Shown here piece by piece: positions 13,269 to 25,200 of a stretch of 64,000 nucleotides of DNA. The stretch is from NCBI RefSeq assembly GCF_014633365.1, contig NC_068338.1, forward strand, positions 11,728,616 through 11,792,615, given 5' to 3'. Positions within the stretch are counted from its first letter, which is position 1, and every line of letters begins with the position of its first letter. The DNA is from Diospyros lotus (taxonomy: Eukaryota > Streptophyta > Magnoliopsida > Ericales > Ebenaceae). The notes beneath the pieces were generated by a model. The model saw only the letters and a program-made list of their open reading frames with translations. It was not told the DNA's origin and did no database searches. The position numbers and the translations under genes were made by a program.

Positions 13269-16200
13269 GCCTCGATCTCTAATTCTCTATGCCCTAGGGT
13301 TTATCTTTTACATTTTTGAATGAGAAGAAACTAACAAGGAAGTTTTTTCAGGTGATTGATTAGAGGTAGAATCAACACTGTTGAGAATATAGAGACTGTT
13401 TTCTCCTTAGCACTGCCAATTGTCTATCCCAAAGACAAGTCCTAAAACAAAAAAAGAGAAGGGAAAAAGGTTACTGCACATTTTTGGTCCCTTGAGAGCT
13501 TGCTAATGGAAACAAGGTTGCAATTTAACTTTGGAACATAAAGTGTTGAGTTTCATCTTAGGCTCGATACATCAATAGAACCATGACCTACTACTTTTGA
13601 GATTGAGCCATCTACCACTGTGATTTTAATATCATCATCACAATTTTCATAAGTTGAAAAATTAGTTTGATTTCCAATCATATGATCTGATGCACCAGTA
13701 TCAACAATCCATCTGTCATTGATATAGTTATTTGTAAAACATGGAATTCTCGTATTACCTTTATGAGCAACAGTGGCCATGGATGATGTAGCTTTTGTTT
13801 CCTAAAGTAGATATTGATTGCTCAATAAAGTATGTAAAAATTTGATCTGTTTAGCAGATAAATTTAAGTTACCAAATTTCTCTTTGTCATTGGATGTTTT
13901 AGTGGTAAGGGCCCGGTTGGGCTCACGATTTGTCTGCCACTAGTTGTGTGGTTTCCAGTCAGTTGGTTTTCCATGTAGTTTCCAGCATGTCTCCTTTGTA
14001 TGGTTAGGCTTGTTACAATGACTACACCATAGTTGTTCCTTTCCAACCTTCTGCTTGCATTGGTGTGGAGCTTATGTTCTGTTTTGATGTGTAGTCAAGG
14101 CAGATAAGGAGGTGTCCAACTCGGTGATGGATGAACTGGTAATTCTCCTACCTCTTCTCTTCTAACTTCAACAAAGACTTCATGAATATTAGGAAAGGGC
14201 TTGGTACTTAGTAACGAAAGGGCTTGGTACTTAGTAACCAGCCACGTACCTCGTCCAATTCTTTCTTTAAATCAAATATCTGCTCATTTTCAAGCATTTG
14301 AGTGAATTTGACACTATCTTCTGAACAATGCCAATCCTAATTGTAAAATAGGTTTATCTCCTGCCATAATTCAATCAATAAATTGTAGTATTCAGTGACT
14401 GATTTGTGGCCTTGTCGAGTATCTCAGATTTTTCATCAGACTTCAAAACACTGTGATGTGTTTTCCAAATCTAAGTATATCTCCTATACAACCTCCCATA
14501 TTTCTTTGGTTGTCTTGTAAAATAAGTAAGTTCTCCCAATCTTAGGCTCCATGGAATTGATCAACCAAGCCATCACAATGGAATTTTTTGCATCCCAAGC
14601 ACCATAAGTTGGGGTTATTGAGGTTGTCATCGGAATTGCACTAGTGACATATCCAGCTTTTCCTTTACCTTTAAGAACAAGAAAAACGAACTAGAACCAT
14701 TCTCTGAAATTAGTTCCATTTAACTTGTGTTGAGCAATCTGAAGGGAATGGTTGTCAAGAGATGAGGGCTAGACTAGACAGGATTTGGAATGAAAGAAGT
14801 TGTACTCTCTAAAGAAGCAGACGATAAGGAATTGGTAGGAGGATCAGTCTCGACCATCGCTGGCTCTGATACCAAGAACAATATCAGTCAAGCTAAATAC
14901 TAAGAAGATGTATTTGAGTACCTTAGATGAAGTACCCGAGAAGGATTAAAACAAATAGGAAGAATACTCGATTGAAAGAAGACTACTTTTCCTGCTTTTC
15001 ATTTATCTCTAATATAGTATTTATACACAAATACAACTGAAATATATTCCCAAAATGCAGGGATACATTTGAATTCTGATATGATAAGATAATCAAAACT
15101 TAAACTTAATTTTCTACTAGAATTATCTGCAAAGGATTGTTTAATCCCCTTCTTTCTTGGAGCCTTATCCTCTTATCTTGTGGCCTTCTCTTATCTTTTA
15201 TCTCTTATCACTTTAACTTGAAAATATCCCACCAACCTTATCACCTGGTTTTCGGCTATCAAGATTTCAATTTTTCCAAAAATCATACTGATGAGCCTCT
15301 CACGAATTTGTTTTAATCTTCCTCTACCTCATTTGCTTTAGCTTTATTCCACTTCAACCACACTCATAAGAGCCTTTACATCTCCTCGTATAACCACCAT
15401 TTTAATCACATCTCACACATCTTATATTTATAGGAGCCACTCTGACCTTATCAAGATAACTTAATTGCATTCATATTTTGCATATGTTAGTGTTTTAATG
15501 ACCAACATTTTATGCCATACAACAAAAATGGTATCATAACTTTTGTTGAGTTATATGATTATAGTCTAGGGTTAATCCTATGTTAGAGTCCATGGCCCAT
15601 TGTATTTGTATATATATATATGTGTATAGTCTATGAATTTAATTAAGTTATTTTATACATATTAAAAGCTAGGTTTACTTCCTAAGCTTCACATGGTATC
15701 AGAGCCAAAACACAAACCCTAGCAGCCACCATATAAACCCTAGCCGTGGCCGCCCACATCACCGACGACCACCGTCGGTCGCATCGCCACCGACCGCCGC
15801 AGCCTGTCGTGCCACCGTCGTCGCCGCCCAATGCGTTTCCACCGCGCGCGCTACTGGTCAGCTGCGGGTCTTCACCGTCCGGCTACCGATCACGCACACC
15901 ACCACCGCCATTGCGTTCGCCGGCCTCCGATCTGTTGACCCCCGGAGGATCGTCGCCGTTGCCGTCACCACACGCCGCCTTCTCTCGCACTGTTCACGGA
16001 GACGTTTTTGCCCTGATCTCTCTCACCAGTGCTCCGATCGCAACGTCGTCATCACCATTGGACTTGCCTCCTTCATTCCATCCCAACCCCGGTGGTTTCG
16101 TCGCCATCTGCGGCCACCGGTCACAGGCATCCGCCATCTGTCGTCGCTCCAGCGCGCCTGTTCTTTGTGCTGGATCATCCAGCCTTTATTTTTTGGCTTA

Positions 16201-19200
16201 TTTAACCCTTTTGTTTCAGATCTGTTCATCTTGTAGGGCCCCTTTTATCCAACATGGCTGGTACTAGTAAATCTAGCTCCTTTTCTGGTATTTTGTCTTC
16301 CTCTCCAACCATTGCTACTGAGAAGTTGATGGGTAGTTCTAATTATATCTCTTGGTCCAAGGCGGTTGAACTATGGTGTATGGGTCAAGGCTTACAGGAT
16401 CATGTCACTACCAAGGCCGAGAATATGACCACCAATAAACCTAAGTGGCAAAGAGTTGATGCTCTGTTGTGCAGTCTCATGTGGCAGTCAATTGATCCCT
16501 CTCTTTATCCGATCTATACTAACTATACCACGTGCTGTGAATTGTGGGCTCAGGCCAAGGCATTATACACTAATGACATTCAACGCCTGTATTCAGTGGT
16601 GTCTAATCTACTCAGTTTACGACAACAGGGTTTGACTCTTCCTGATTTTCTTGGTCGGGTGGCCTCTATTAAAGCTGAATTTAACTCCTTGTTACCTGCT
16701 GATAAGACTACTGCAGAGGATCTAACTCAACGAGATAAGTTCTTCATGGTGTGTACTCTTGCTGCCACTGGTCTTGAGCTAGCTCCTGTTCATGATTAGA
16801 TTCTTGCTAGTCCTATTGTACCTACAATGGATGAAGTGTATTCTCGTTTTCTTTAGGTTTCATCTATTCCTACGGTGCCTCCCTCTTCTGCAAGTGATCA
16901 TTCAGTCATGGCTTCACAGGTTCAGAGTAGTGGCGAACAGGGAGGAGATGGTGGTAATCAAGGCAAACGCCCCAAGTGTAACTATTGTCACAAATGGGGG
17001 CAACAGTGTTATAAGTTGCATGGCCGCCCTCCTCATGTTAATGTTGCTCATGCTTGATGGTTCTCAATTTGAGTTCGTTGAAAGTCATCCACCGCAATTT
17101 GTCCTTCTCACTGGGGCTGACTATAATGAGTATCTCAAGTACAAGACGTCCCAGCAAACCTCATCCACAATTGCTTCTGTCACCCACTCTGGTGATTCCA
17201 CTGCCTGTCTTGCTCAGTCATCCTTTTTGGGACTATGGGTCCTGGACTCAAGTGCTTCTAACCATATCTCTGATAATCCTCATTTGTTCTCTCATTTTAC
17301 TAAGTTTATTTCTTTATCTTCTGTAACATTAGCCAATGGGTCCAAAGCGATTGCTAAAGCTATTGGCACTACCAAACCCTTACCTTCCCTGCCTTTAGAT
17401 TCTGTCATTTATCTTCCTCATTGTCCCTTTAATCTTGTCTCTGTTAGTAAACTTACGCATGCCTTAAATTGTTCTATCACCTTTGATGATCATTCTGTTA
17501 CTATCCAGGATCGCGGTACGAGACAAATGATTGGCGTCGAATGTGAGTCGCAGGGTCTCTATCATCTCAACCTTCCTGCATCGCTTATTACTTGCTCGGT
17601 GACTGAGTCTCCTGCTCTTCTCCACAATCGTTTGGAACATCCTAGTTTGGCTATGTTTCAGAAGATGATCCCCAGTTTATCTAGTTTGTCGTCTTTTCAT
17701 TGTGAGTCTTGTCAACTTGGAAAACAATCTCGCACTTCTTTTCCAAAGCGTGTCAATAATCAGGCTGTGTCCCCGTTTGCTTTAGTTCATTCCGATGCCT
17801 GGGGTCCTAGTCGTGTCGTGTCTGTTTCGGGTTTTCAATATTTTGTAACGTTTATCGACAATTATTCTCATTGCACATGGTTATATTTAATGAAAAATCG
17901 TTCGGAGTTATTCTCAAATTGTGAATCCTTTTGTGCTGGAATCAAAACGCAATTTCATACTTCTGTCCAAGTATTGCGCAGTGACAATGCCCCTGAGTAT
18001 TTTTCTATTCCCTTTACTACCTTTATGTCTTCTCAGGGGATCTTGCATCAATCGTCTTGTGCATATACACCACAGCAGAATAGGGTTGCTGAGCGTAAAT
18101 ACAGACATTTGATTGAAATTGCTCGCACTCTTATTCTACATCATCATGTCCCCTTTCGCTTTTGGGCTGAAGCTGTCCTTGTTGCTTGCTATCTCATTAA
18201 TAGGATGCCCTCATCGGTTCTTCAGCACCAGATTCCTCACTCTCTCTTGTTTCCTAATCAACCATTATATATTCTTCCTCCCCATGTCTTTGGTTGCACC
18301 TATTTTGTCCATAACCTGTCTTCCAGTCAAGATAAATTGTCTGCTCGATCCATCAAGTGCATTTTTCTTAGTTACTCTCGCCTTCAAAAGGGTTATCAGT
18401 GTTATTCTCCTGACACCTGCTGCTATTTTCTTTCGGCGGATGTTACCTTCTTTGAGTCGTCTCCTTTCTACTCTTCGCCTCATTCCAAGTGTCAACCCAT
18501 TTCTGAGGCCATCCCTCTTCCCACGAGTCCTCCTGCTCCTATTCTCCCTGTTCCTTCTTCTACCGCATTGCAAGTTTATCATCGGGGTCATCAGCCTCGG
18601 TCTCCTCCCGGTGGAGATGTTATTCCCGTGCCTTCTCCCGCATCTCCTACTACTTCAGCGACTCCTGCTGCCTCACATGTTGCTCCAGTCTCTCCACCTG
18701 CTGCGATCTTGCCTTCTGAGGATCTGCTTCCTATTGCCCTTCGGAAAGGTACCCGTTCTTCTCGCAATCCTCACCCCATTTATAATTTTCTTAGCTATCA
18801 CCGTCTCTCATCTCCTTTTTGTGCTTTTGTGTCTTCCTTATCCTCTATTTCAGTACCTAAGACTGTTAGTGAGACACTTTTTGATCCAGGGTGGCGACAA
18901 GCAATGGTGGATGAGATGACTGCTTTGCATTCCAATGGTACTTGGGATTTAGTTCCTTTACCCCCAGGGAAATCTCTTGTCGGCTGTCGGTGGATTTATA
19001 CTGTCAAGGTGGGTCCTGATGGGCAGGTTGATCGCCTCAAGGCTCGTTTGGTTGCCAAAGGGTATACTCAGGTTGATGGCCTTGACTATGGTGACATTTT
19101 TTCCCCTGTTGCTAAGATGTCCTCTGTGCATTTGTTTCTCTCTATAGCAGTTATGCGCCACTGGCCGTTGTATCAACTAGACATTAAGAATGCCTTCTTA

Positions 19201-22200
19201 CACGATGAGCTTCAGGAAGAGATTTATATGGAGCAACCTCCAGGGTTTGTTGCTCAGGGGGAGTCTGGGCAGGTTTGTAAACTCCATCGCTCACTATATG
19301 GGTTGAAGCAGACTCCTCGAGCCTAGTTTGGTCGTTTCAGTGCAGTCATTCAAGACTTTGGTATGACTCGTAGTGAGTCTGATAATTCGATTTTTTATAA
19401 ACACACATCACAGGAGAGGTGTATATACTTGGTTGTCTATGTGGATGATATTGTTATTACCGGTGATGATCAGGATGGTATTATTCAGTTGAAGAAACAT
19501 CTTTTCCATCATTTTCAGACTAAGGACTTGGGGTTACTTAAATACTTTCTTGACATAAAAGTTGCTCAGTCCAGTTCTAGTATTGTTATTTCTCAACGAA
19601 AGTATGTGTTAGACATTCTGGAAGAAACTGGGATGCTTGATTGTAAACCTATTGATTCTCCTATGGACCCAAATGTAAAGCTCTTACCAGGACAAGGGGA
19701 GCCTCTTGCTGATCTTGGAAGATACTGCAAGCTAGTTGGAAAACTTAATTATCTCACTATCACTCGCCCAGATATTTCTTTCTCAGTCAGTGTTGTCAGA
19801 CAGTTTTTACAGTCTCCTTGTGATAGCCACTGGGATGCGGTAGTCCAGATTCTTAGGTATATTAAGGGAGCTCTAGGTAGAGGACTATTGTATGAGGACA
19901 AAGGTCATACTCAAGTAGTCAGATATTTTGATGCTGATTGGGCAGGTTCTCCTTCTGATAAACGATCTACTTCAGGATATTGTGTTCTGGTTGGAGGAAA
20001 TCTAGTATCTTGGAAAAGTAAGAAATAGGAGGTTGTTGCTAGGTCGAGTGCTAAAGCAGAATATCGTGCTATAGCCTTGGCAACATGTGAATTTATCTGG
20101 TTAAAACAATTGCTTCAAGAGCTCAAGTTTGGGGAGAAATCACAAATGAGATTAATTTGCTACAATCAAGCTGCATTACATATTGCTTCCAATGCAGTCT
20201 TTCATGAGATGACCAAACATATCGAGATAGATTGTCACTTCATCCGAGAGAAGATTTTATCTGGCTGTATTACCACAGATTTTGTCAATTCCAATGACCA
20301 ATTAGCAAATGTCTTCACTAAGTCTCTCAAGGGTCCTCGAATTGAATATATTTGTAGCAAGCTTGGTGCATATGATATATATGCTCCAACTTGAGGGGGA
20401 GTGTTGAATTATATGGTTATAGTCTAGGGTTAATCCTATGTTAGAGCCCATGGCCCATTGTATTTTTATATTTATATATATATATATAAATAGGTGTATA
20501 GGCTATGAATTTAATTAAGTGATTTTATACATATTAAAAGCTAGGTTTACTTCCTAAGCTTCACAACTTCCTTATGAAGTTTTCCATTTAGTTTTAATAG
20601 ATCTTACTATCACATAAAACGTCAACTGCATTCTTTCATTTTAACCATTCAACCTTAATTATATGAATAACATGCTCATTAATCTCTCAATCTTTTTGGT
20701 TGATTAATCCAAGATACTAAACTAATATTATCTTTATCTTAATACTACCTGATCTTCAATCGTTACCATAATATCATATACACTTATATTTTTATTAAAC
20801 TTACATTCCATATTGAAGAAATCCGATAGATTAATGAAACTATCGCACCTTTTCTCCATTGGCAGCTAGAATTAAATATACAAGACTCCTAGTTTGATAC
20901 AAACTTATCTCCTAAATTTTAACTACTAGATAAACTCCTAAATTCTAGCACAAGATTACAAGATAAAATAATTCTAACTAATCTACAAATAATACACAAG
21001 ATATATAAGATCATCTTGAGGGGAGAGTTATCCTCCTCTCATTCCTCTCATCTCATCCACGAATCATCTCCTCAATCCTTTAGGATTGATTGTTGCATTT
21101 TTATCTTTCAACACCCCCCCTCAAGCTGAGGAATATATATCAAATATTCCCAGCTTGCTTCTTATATATTCAAAACCTTGTTTTCCCATTGCTTTGGTCA
21201 AAATATCTGCATGTTGATCTTCTATTGGAACATAAGTCAGCTTAATGTTGCCATCCTCCAACTCCTGTTTGACAAAATGCCGATCAATTCAAACATGCTT
21301 CATCCGGTCATGTTGCACCGGATTGTTGACAATGTTGATAGTTGATTTGCTATCAATATAAAAAAACTTAGGAGATAACACCGGCATAGACAAATCTTTC
21401 AACAACCTTTCCACCCATACCATTTCACAAATTGCTTGAGCAATTGAGCGATACTTTGCTTTGGCACTGCTGCAAGCTACCACTTGTAGTTTCTTGCTCT
21501 GCCAAGTCACCAAGTTACCCCAGAATTTTGTACAATAGCCAGATGTGGATTTGCTATCTTCCACAACACCTGCCCAATCAGAATCAGCATAGCCTATTAT
21601 CCCTCTATCTCGACTTTTTGTAAATAGTAGACCCTTACCCGATGTTCCCTTAAGATATTTAAGGATGTGATAGGCTGCTTCCAAGTGCCTCCCAGTTGAT
21701 GAGTGCATGAATTGGCCAACAATATCCACAGCACAGGTAATATCCGGCCTTGTGTGAGACAAATAAATGAGTTTGCCTACCAACCGTTGGTACATGCCTT
21801 TGTCCACTAGATGCTCTTCTTTTCCTTCGTTGTTCTTCCAGTTAGGTTCTAGAGGTGTGCTTGCCGGTTTACACCCTAGTTTGCCCGTTTCTTTTAGCAA
21901 GTCAAGAGTGTACTTCCTTTGGGATACAAAAATGCCATTCTTACTTTTGCAACTTCCAAACCAAGAAAGTATCGCAATGCCCCCACCTCTTTTACTTCAA
22001 AGGCTTGCCTTAACTGTTCTTTTACCTTCTCAATTTCTTGGTTATCATCTCCCGTGATAATAATATCATTCACATAAACTATTAGAATTGTTCTCCTTCC
22101 ATCCTCCTTAATTTTTGTAAAGAGTGTATAATCCGCTTGTCCCTGTTTATATCCCAGCTTGTATAGAGTATCACTAAATTTTTTAAACCAAGCTCTAAGT

Positions 22201-25200
22201 GATTGCTTTAAGCCGTATAGGGATTTTTTTAATTTGCATACCTTATCTCTTGTATTGTCTTTCTCAAACCCTAGTGATATCCTCATGTAAATCTCCTCCT
22301 TTAAATCTCTGGTTAGAAAGGCGTTTTTTATGTCCAATTGGTGCAGTTTCCAGTCCAGGTTTACTGCTAAGGATAATAGAATCCGAATTGAATTGAGTTT
22401 GGCTACGGGAGCAAACGTTTCTTCATAATCCAAGCCTTGAGTTTGAGTAAATCCTTGAGCTACAAGCCTTGCCTTATACCTTTCCAGACTTCCATCTAAT
22501 TTATACTTTAGAGTGGATACCCACTTGCTACCAACTACCTTCTTTCCGTCCTAAAGATCCATAATTTCCCATGTACCATTTTTCTCCAAGGCTACCATTT
22601 CTTCCATAATTGCCATTTTCCAATTTTCATCCTGTAATGCTTGATAAACATTTATAGGGACAGCTACACTATCTAAACTGAAAGTAAATGCCTTAAAGGA
22701 GGGAGAGTTTTGAGTACCCGATGAAATCATTAATAGGATGCTTGGTGCACATCCTTCTACCTTTGCTCAATGCAATTGGGACACTTAGGTCATCAGCAAG
22801 CTGTTGTTGTATATTGACATCAGTATCAACTGTCTTGTTTAGACTTACCTCCAGGTTGGACAGATTGGTTGGCTGAAGAGCAACAGCTTTAGGTCTTCTA
22901 GAATGGACCTTTAGAGGTTTAGTCAGGTCTTGATCACCCTGCTGGATTTCAGTCTCCTCTTTCTCCTCCCCTTGATGATATAGAAATGGGGAGATGGATG
23001 TTGGAGGATGGGTAGGTCTAGGCTGATGAGCTTCAGTAGAGGGAAGACTAGTAAGGGGATTGAGAGGCACGGAGATGACTGTACTCCAATTGTGGACTGA
23101 ATTTTCATTTTGAGTGGTATTGTGGAAGAACGGTTGATTCTCGAGAAAGGAGATATCACAAGAGATAATGAACTTGCGGGTTGTTGGGTTATAGCACTTA
23201 TAGCCTTGTTGGGTAGGAGAGTATCCAACAAACACACATTTGAGTGCTTTTGGGTCAAGCTTGGATGGATTTAATTGGTTTTGATGTACGAAGGAGGTAC
23301 ACCCGAAGACCTTAGGAGCAAGAGTGTTTAAGGCCCTGGAATGGTGAGGGAAAGCTTCAAGGAAGACATTTAAGGGAGTTTTATAGTCTAAGATCTTTGA
23401 AGGAAGACGATTTATAAGATAGGATGCTGTAAGAACAGCCTCTCCCCAATAAGAATTGGGAACTGATTGAGTGAACATAAGAGCCCTAGTTGTCTCAAGT
23501 GCCGGTTCTTCCTCTCGGCTACCCTATTTTGTTGAGGGTTGTATGGGCAAGAGCTTTGATGAACAATACCATGCTCATTTAGATAATGGTTAAAGTCATT
23601 TGAGAAATATTCTCGACCATTGTCACTTCTTAAAATATGAATGGAAGTTTGGAAAATATTCTTAACTATGAGATGAAACCGTTTGAAAACCATATAGGTT
23701 TCAAATTTATCTTTCATGAGGAAGACCCAGCAAACTCGTGTGTGATCATCAATGAAGGTGATGAACCACCGAGTGTTTGTTAGATTTGAAAGTCTGGCTA
23801 GTCCCCAAATGTCACTGTAAACTAAATGAAATAGCTGAGACGGTTTGTCGGAGTGTTTCGGATGGATGCTCTTAGTTTGTTTTGCAAGAATGCAATGTTC
23901 ACAATAGAAATCCTGAATTTTCTTGATAGAAATTGAAGGGTACAAGACTCTAAGATACTCGAAGCTAGGGTGTCCTAATCTTTGATGCCATAACATTAAA
24001 TCAGATTCTGAAATTGCAGCTAAAGAGGATTGAACAAATGACCTACACTCCTTTTGGTAATCAAGATTGGCGATTTGATATAGACCTCCCTTCTCTTTAG
24101 CTTTGCCAATCATCCTCCCCGAAGATTTGTCCTAAAAAACACAATGGGAAGAAGAGAATATCACTGAACAATCCTTATCCTAAGTAATCTTGCTTACTGA
24201 CAGCAAGTTACATCTCAAATTTGACACATAAGGAACTAACTCTAATCTTAGCCTTGCTACATAAGCTGTGCCCCTTCCTTGGACTAAAGTATTAGTTCCA
24301 TTAGCCATAAATACAGTAACATTCTGATCACAAGATTTAAAATTGGATAGAATTTCAAGATCACTTGTCATGTGATCTGATGCTCCAGTATCTATAATCC
24401 AAACACCAGTGGTCAGCCTTTTGAAGAACAAAGAGTGACTGATCTTACCTTGTTTAACTAAGGATACCACATGATTGCTGTTGTTGTCCATACTTTCGGT
24501 TGTCTTCTCCATCTTGGTTTGATTCAGCAACTGCTGGAGGGCTTCTAGTTGATCTGAGGTTAAAGAGATTGGTGTTGAATTCCCCTTTTCAGATTCCACC
24601 ATATAGGCAAACTGCACTCCTTTTTGCTAGTACCTCGATTTCCAATTGGCTGGTTTTCTGGGCAACTTCCAACAGGTGTCCCTAGTGTGATAGGGCTTGT
24701 TACAATGGTCACACCATTGCCTATCTCACTGCATCTCTCCCTTAGCCATAATAGATGACCGGTCACGAGATATGTTTAAGGCAGAACTTCATAACATTCC
24801 TTCATTTGCTGAACCACTAGGTAGCATCACTTTCTTCCTACTCTCCTCCCTTCTTACTTCAGCAAACACTTCTTTCATAGAGGGAAAGGGCTTATCCCAA
24901 GCAATTCTCCTCCTACCTCATCCAAATCTAAATTTAGACCATGCAATGAGTCAAATATCCTTTCTTTCTCCACCATCTTGTTATACTTCCTTCCATCAAC
25001 TGAGCATTCCCATGTGATATCACAAAAGAGATCAATCTCTTGCTATAGTTCAATCAAGGTATTGTAATACTCAGTTACCGTGTTGTTACCTTGCTTTGTT
25101 GATCGAATGGTGGATCAAACACCTTATTTCTCTTCTTAACCTTAATACAACCACTTCTCCCAAAGATTCATAATATGGTTCGTTAACTTGATTCAATTTC

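Larger units (their letters stand above)
8404..13312 (+). mobile_element. Full-length Ty1/copia retrotransposon with TSD, coding-defective
   Basis: A complete structural element of 4,909 bp: 5' LTR 8404-8657, PBS TGGTATCAGAGCC from 8658, gag, protease, integrase, RT and RNase H remnants, a purine tract (about 13030-13038), and 3' LTR 13039-13312. It is flanked by TTTTT on both sides (8399-8403 and 13313-13317), the 5-bp duplication expected of copia integrase. Many stops and deletions interrupt the polyprotein, so it cannot move on its own. It sits in callose synthase intron 1 on the strand opposite to the gene. Confidence 0.93.
15544..20565 (+). mobile_element. Near-complete Ty1/copia retrotransposon with short LTRs
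   Basis: 5,022 bp: 5' LTR 15544-15693 (150 bp), PBS from 15694 (TGGTATCAGAGCC), a GC-rich leader, gag, pol, a purine tract GAGGGGGAG (20393-20401), and 3' LTR 20402-20565 (164 bp). The flanking 5-mers are ACTTT (15539-15543) and ACTTC (20566-20570), a TSD with one change. The LTRs differ at only a few sites plus a TA-repeat length change, so this is among the younger insertions here. Gag and pol carry only a handful of stops. It lies in callose synthase intron 1, antisense to the gene. Confidence 0.92.
20860..25110 (-). mobile_element. Minus-strand copia retrotransposon lacking its 5' LTR
   Basis: Read leftward: partial gag (25110-24620), protease, integrase, RT, RNase H, the purine tract (reverse complement of CACCCCCCCTCAAGCTG, about 21112-21128), then the 3' LTR (21113-20860, starting TGTTGAAAGATAAAAATGC). 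No 5' LTR, PBS or TSD is seen, so the right end is truncated. It lies on the same strand as the callose synthase, inside intron 1, so its 3' LTR polyadenylation signals could matter for transcription. Confidence 0.8.

Noticed and set aside
15746..16267. 173-codon Pro/Ser-rich ORF before copia gag
   Set aside because: It lies in the leader of a copia element, overlaps the gag start, and has no domain. Kept only as a leader feature.
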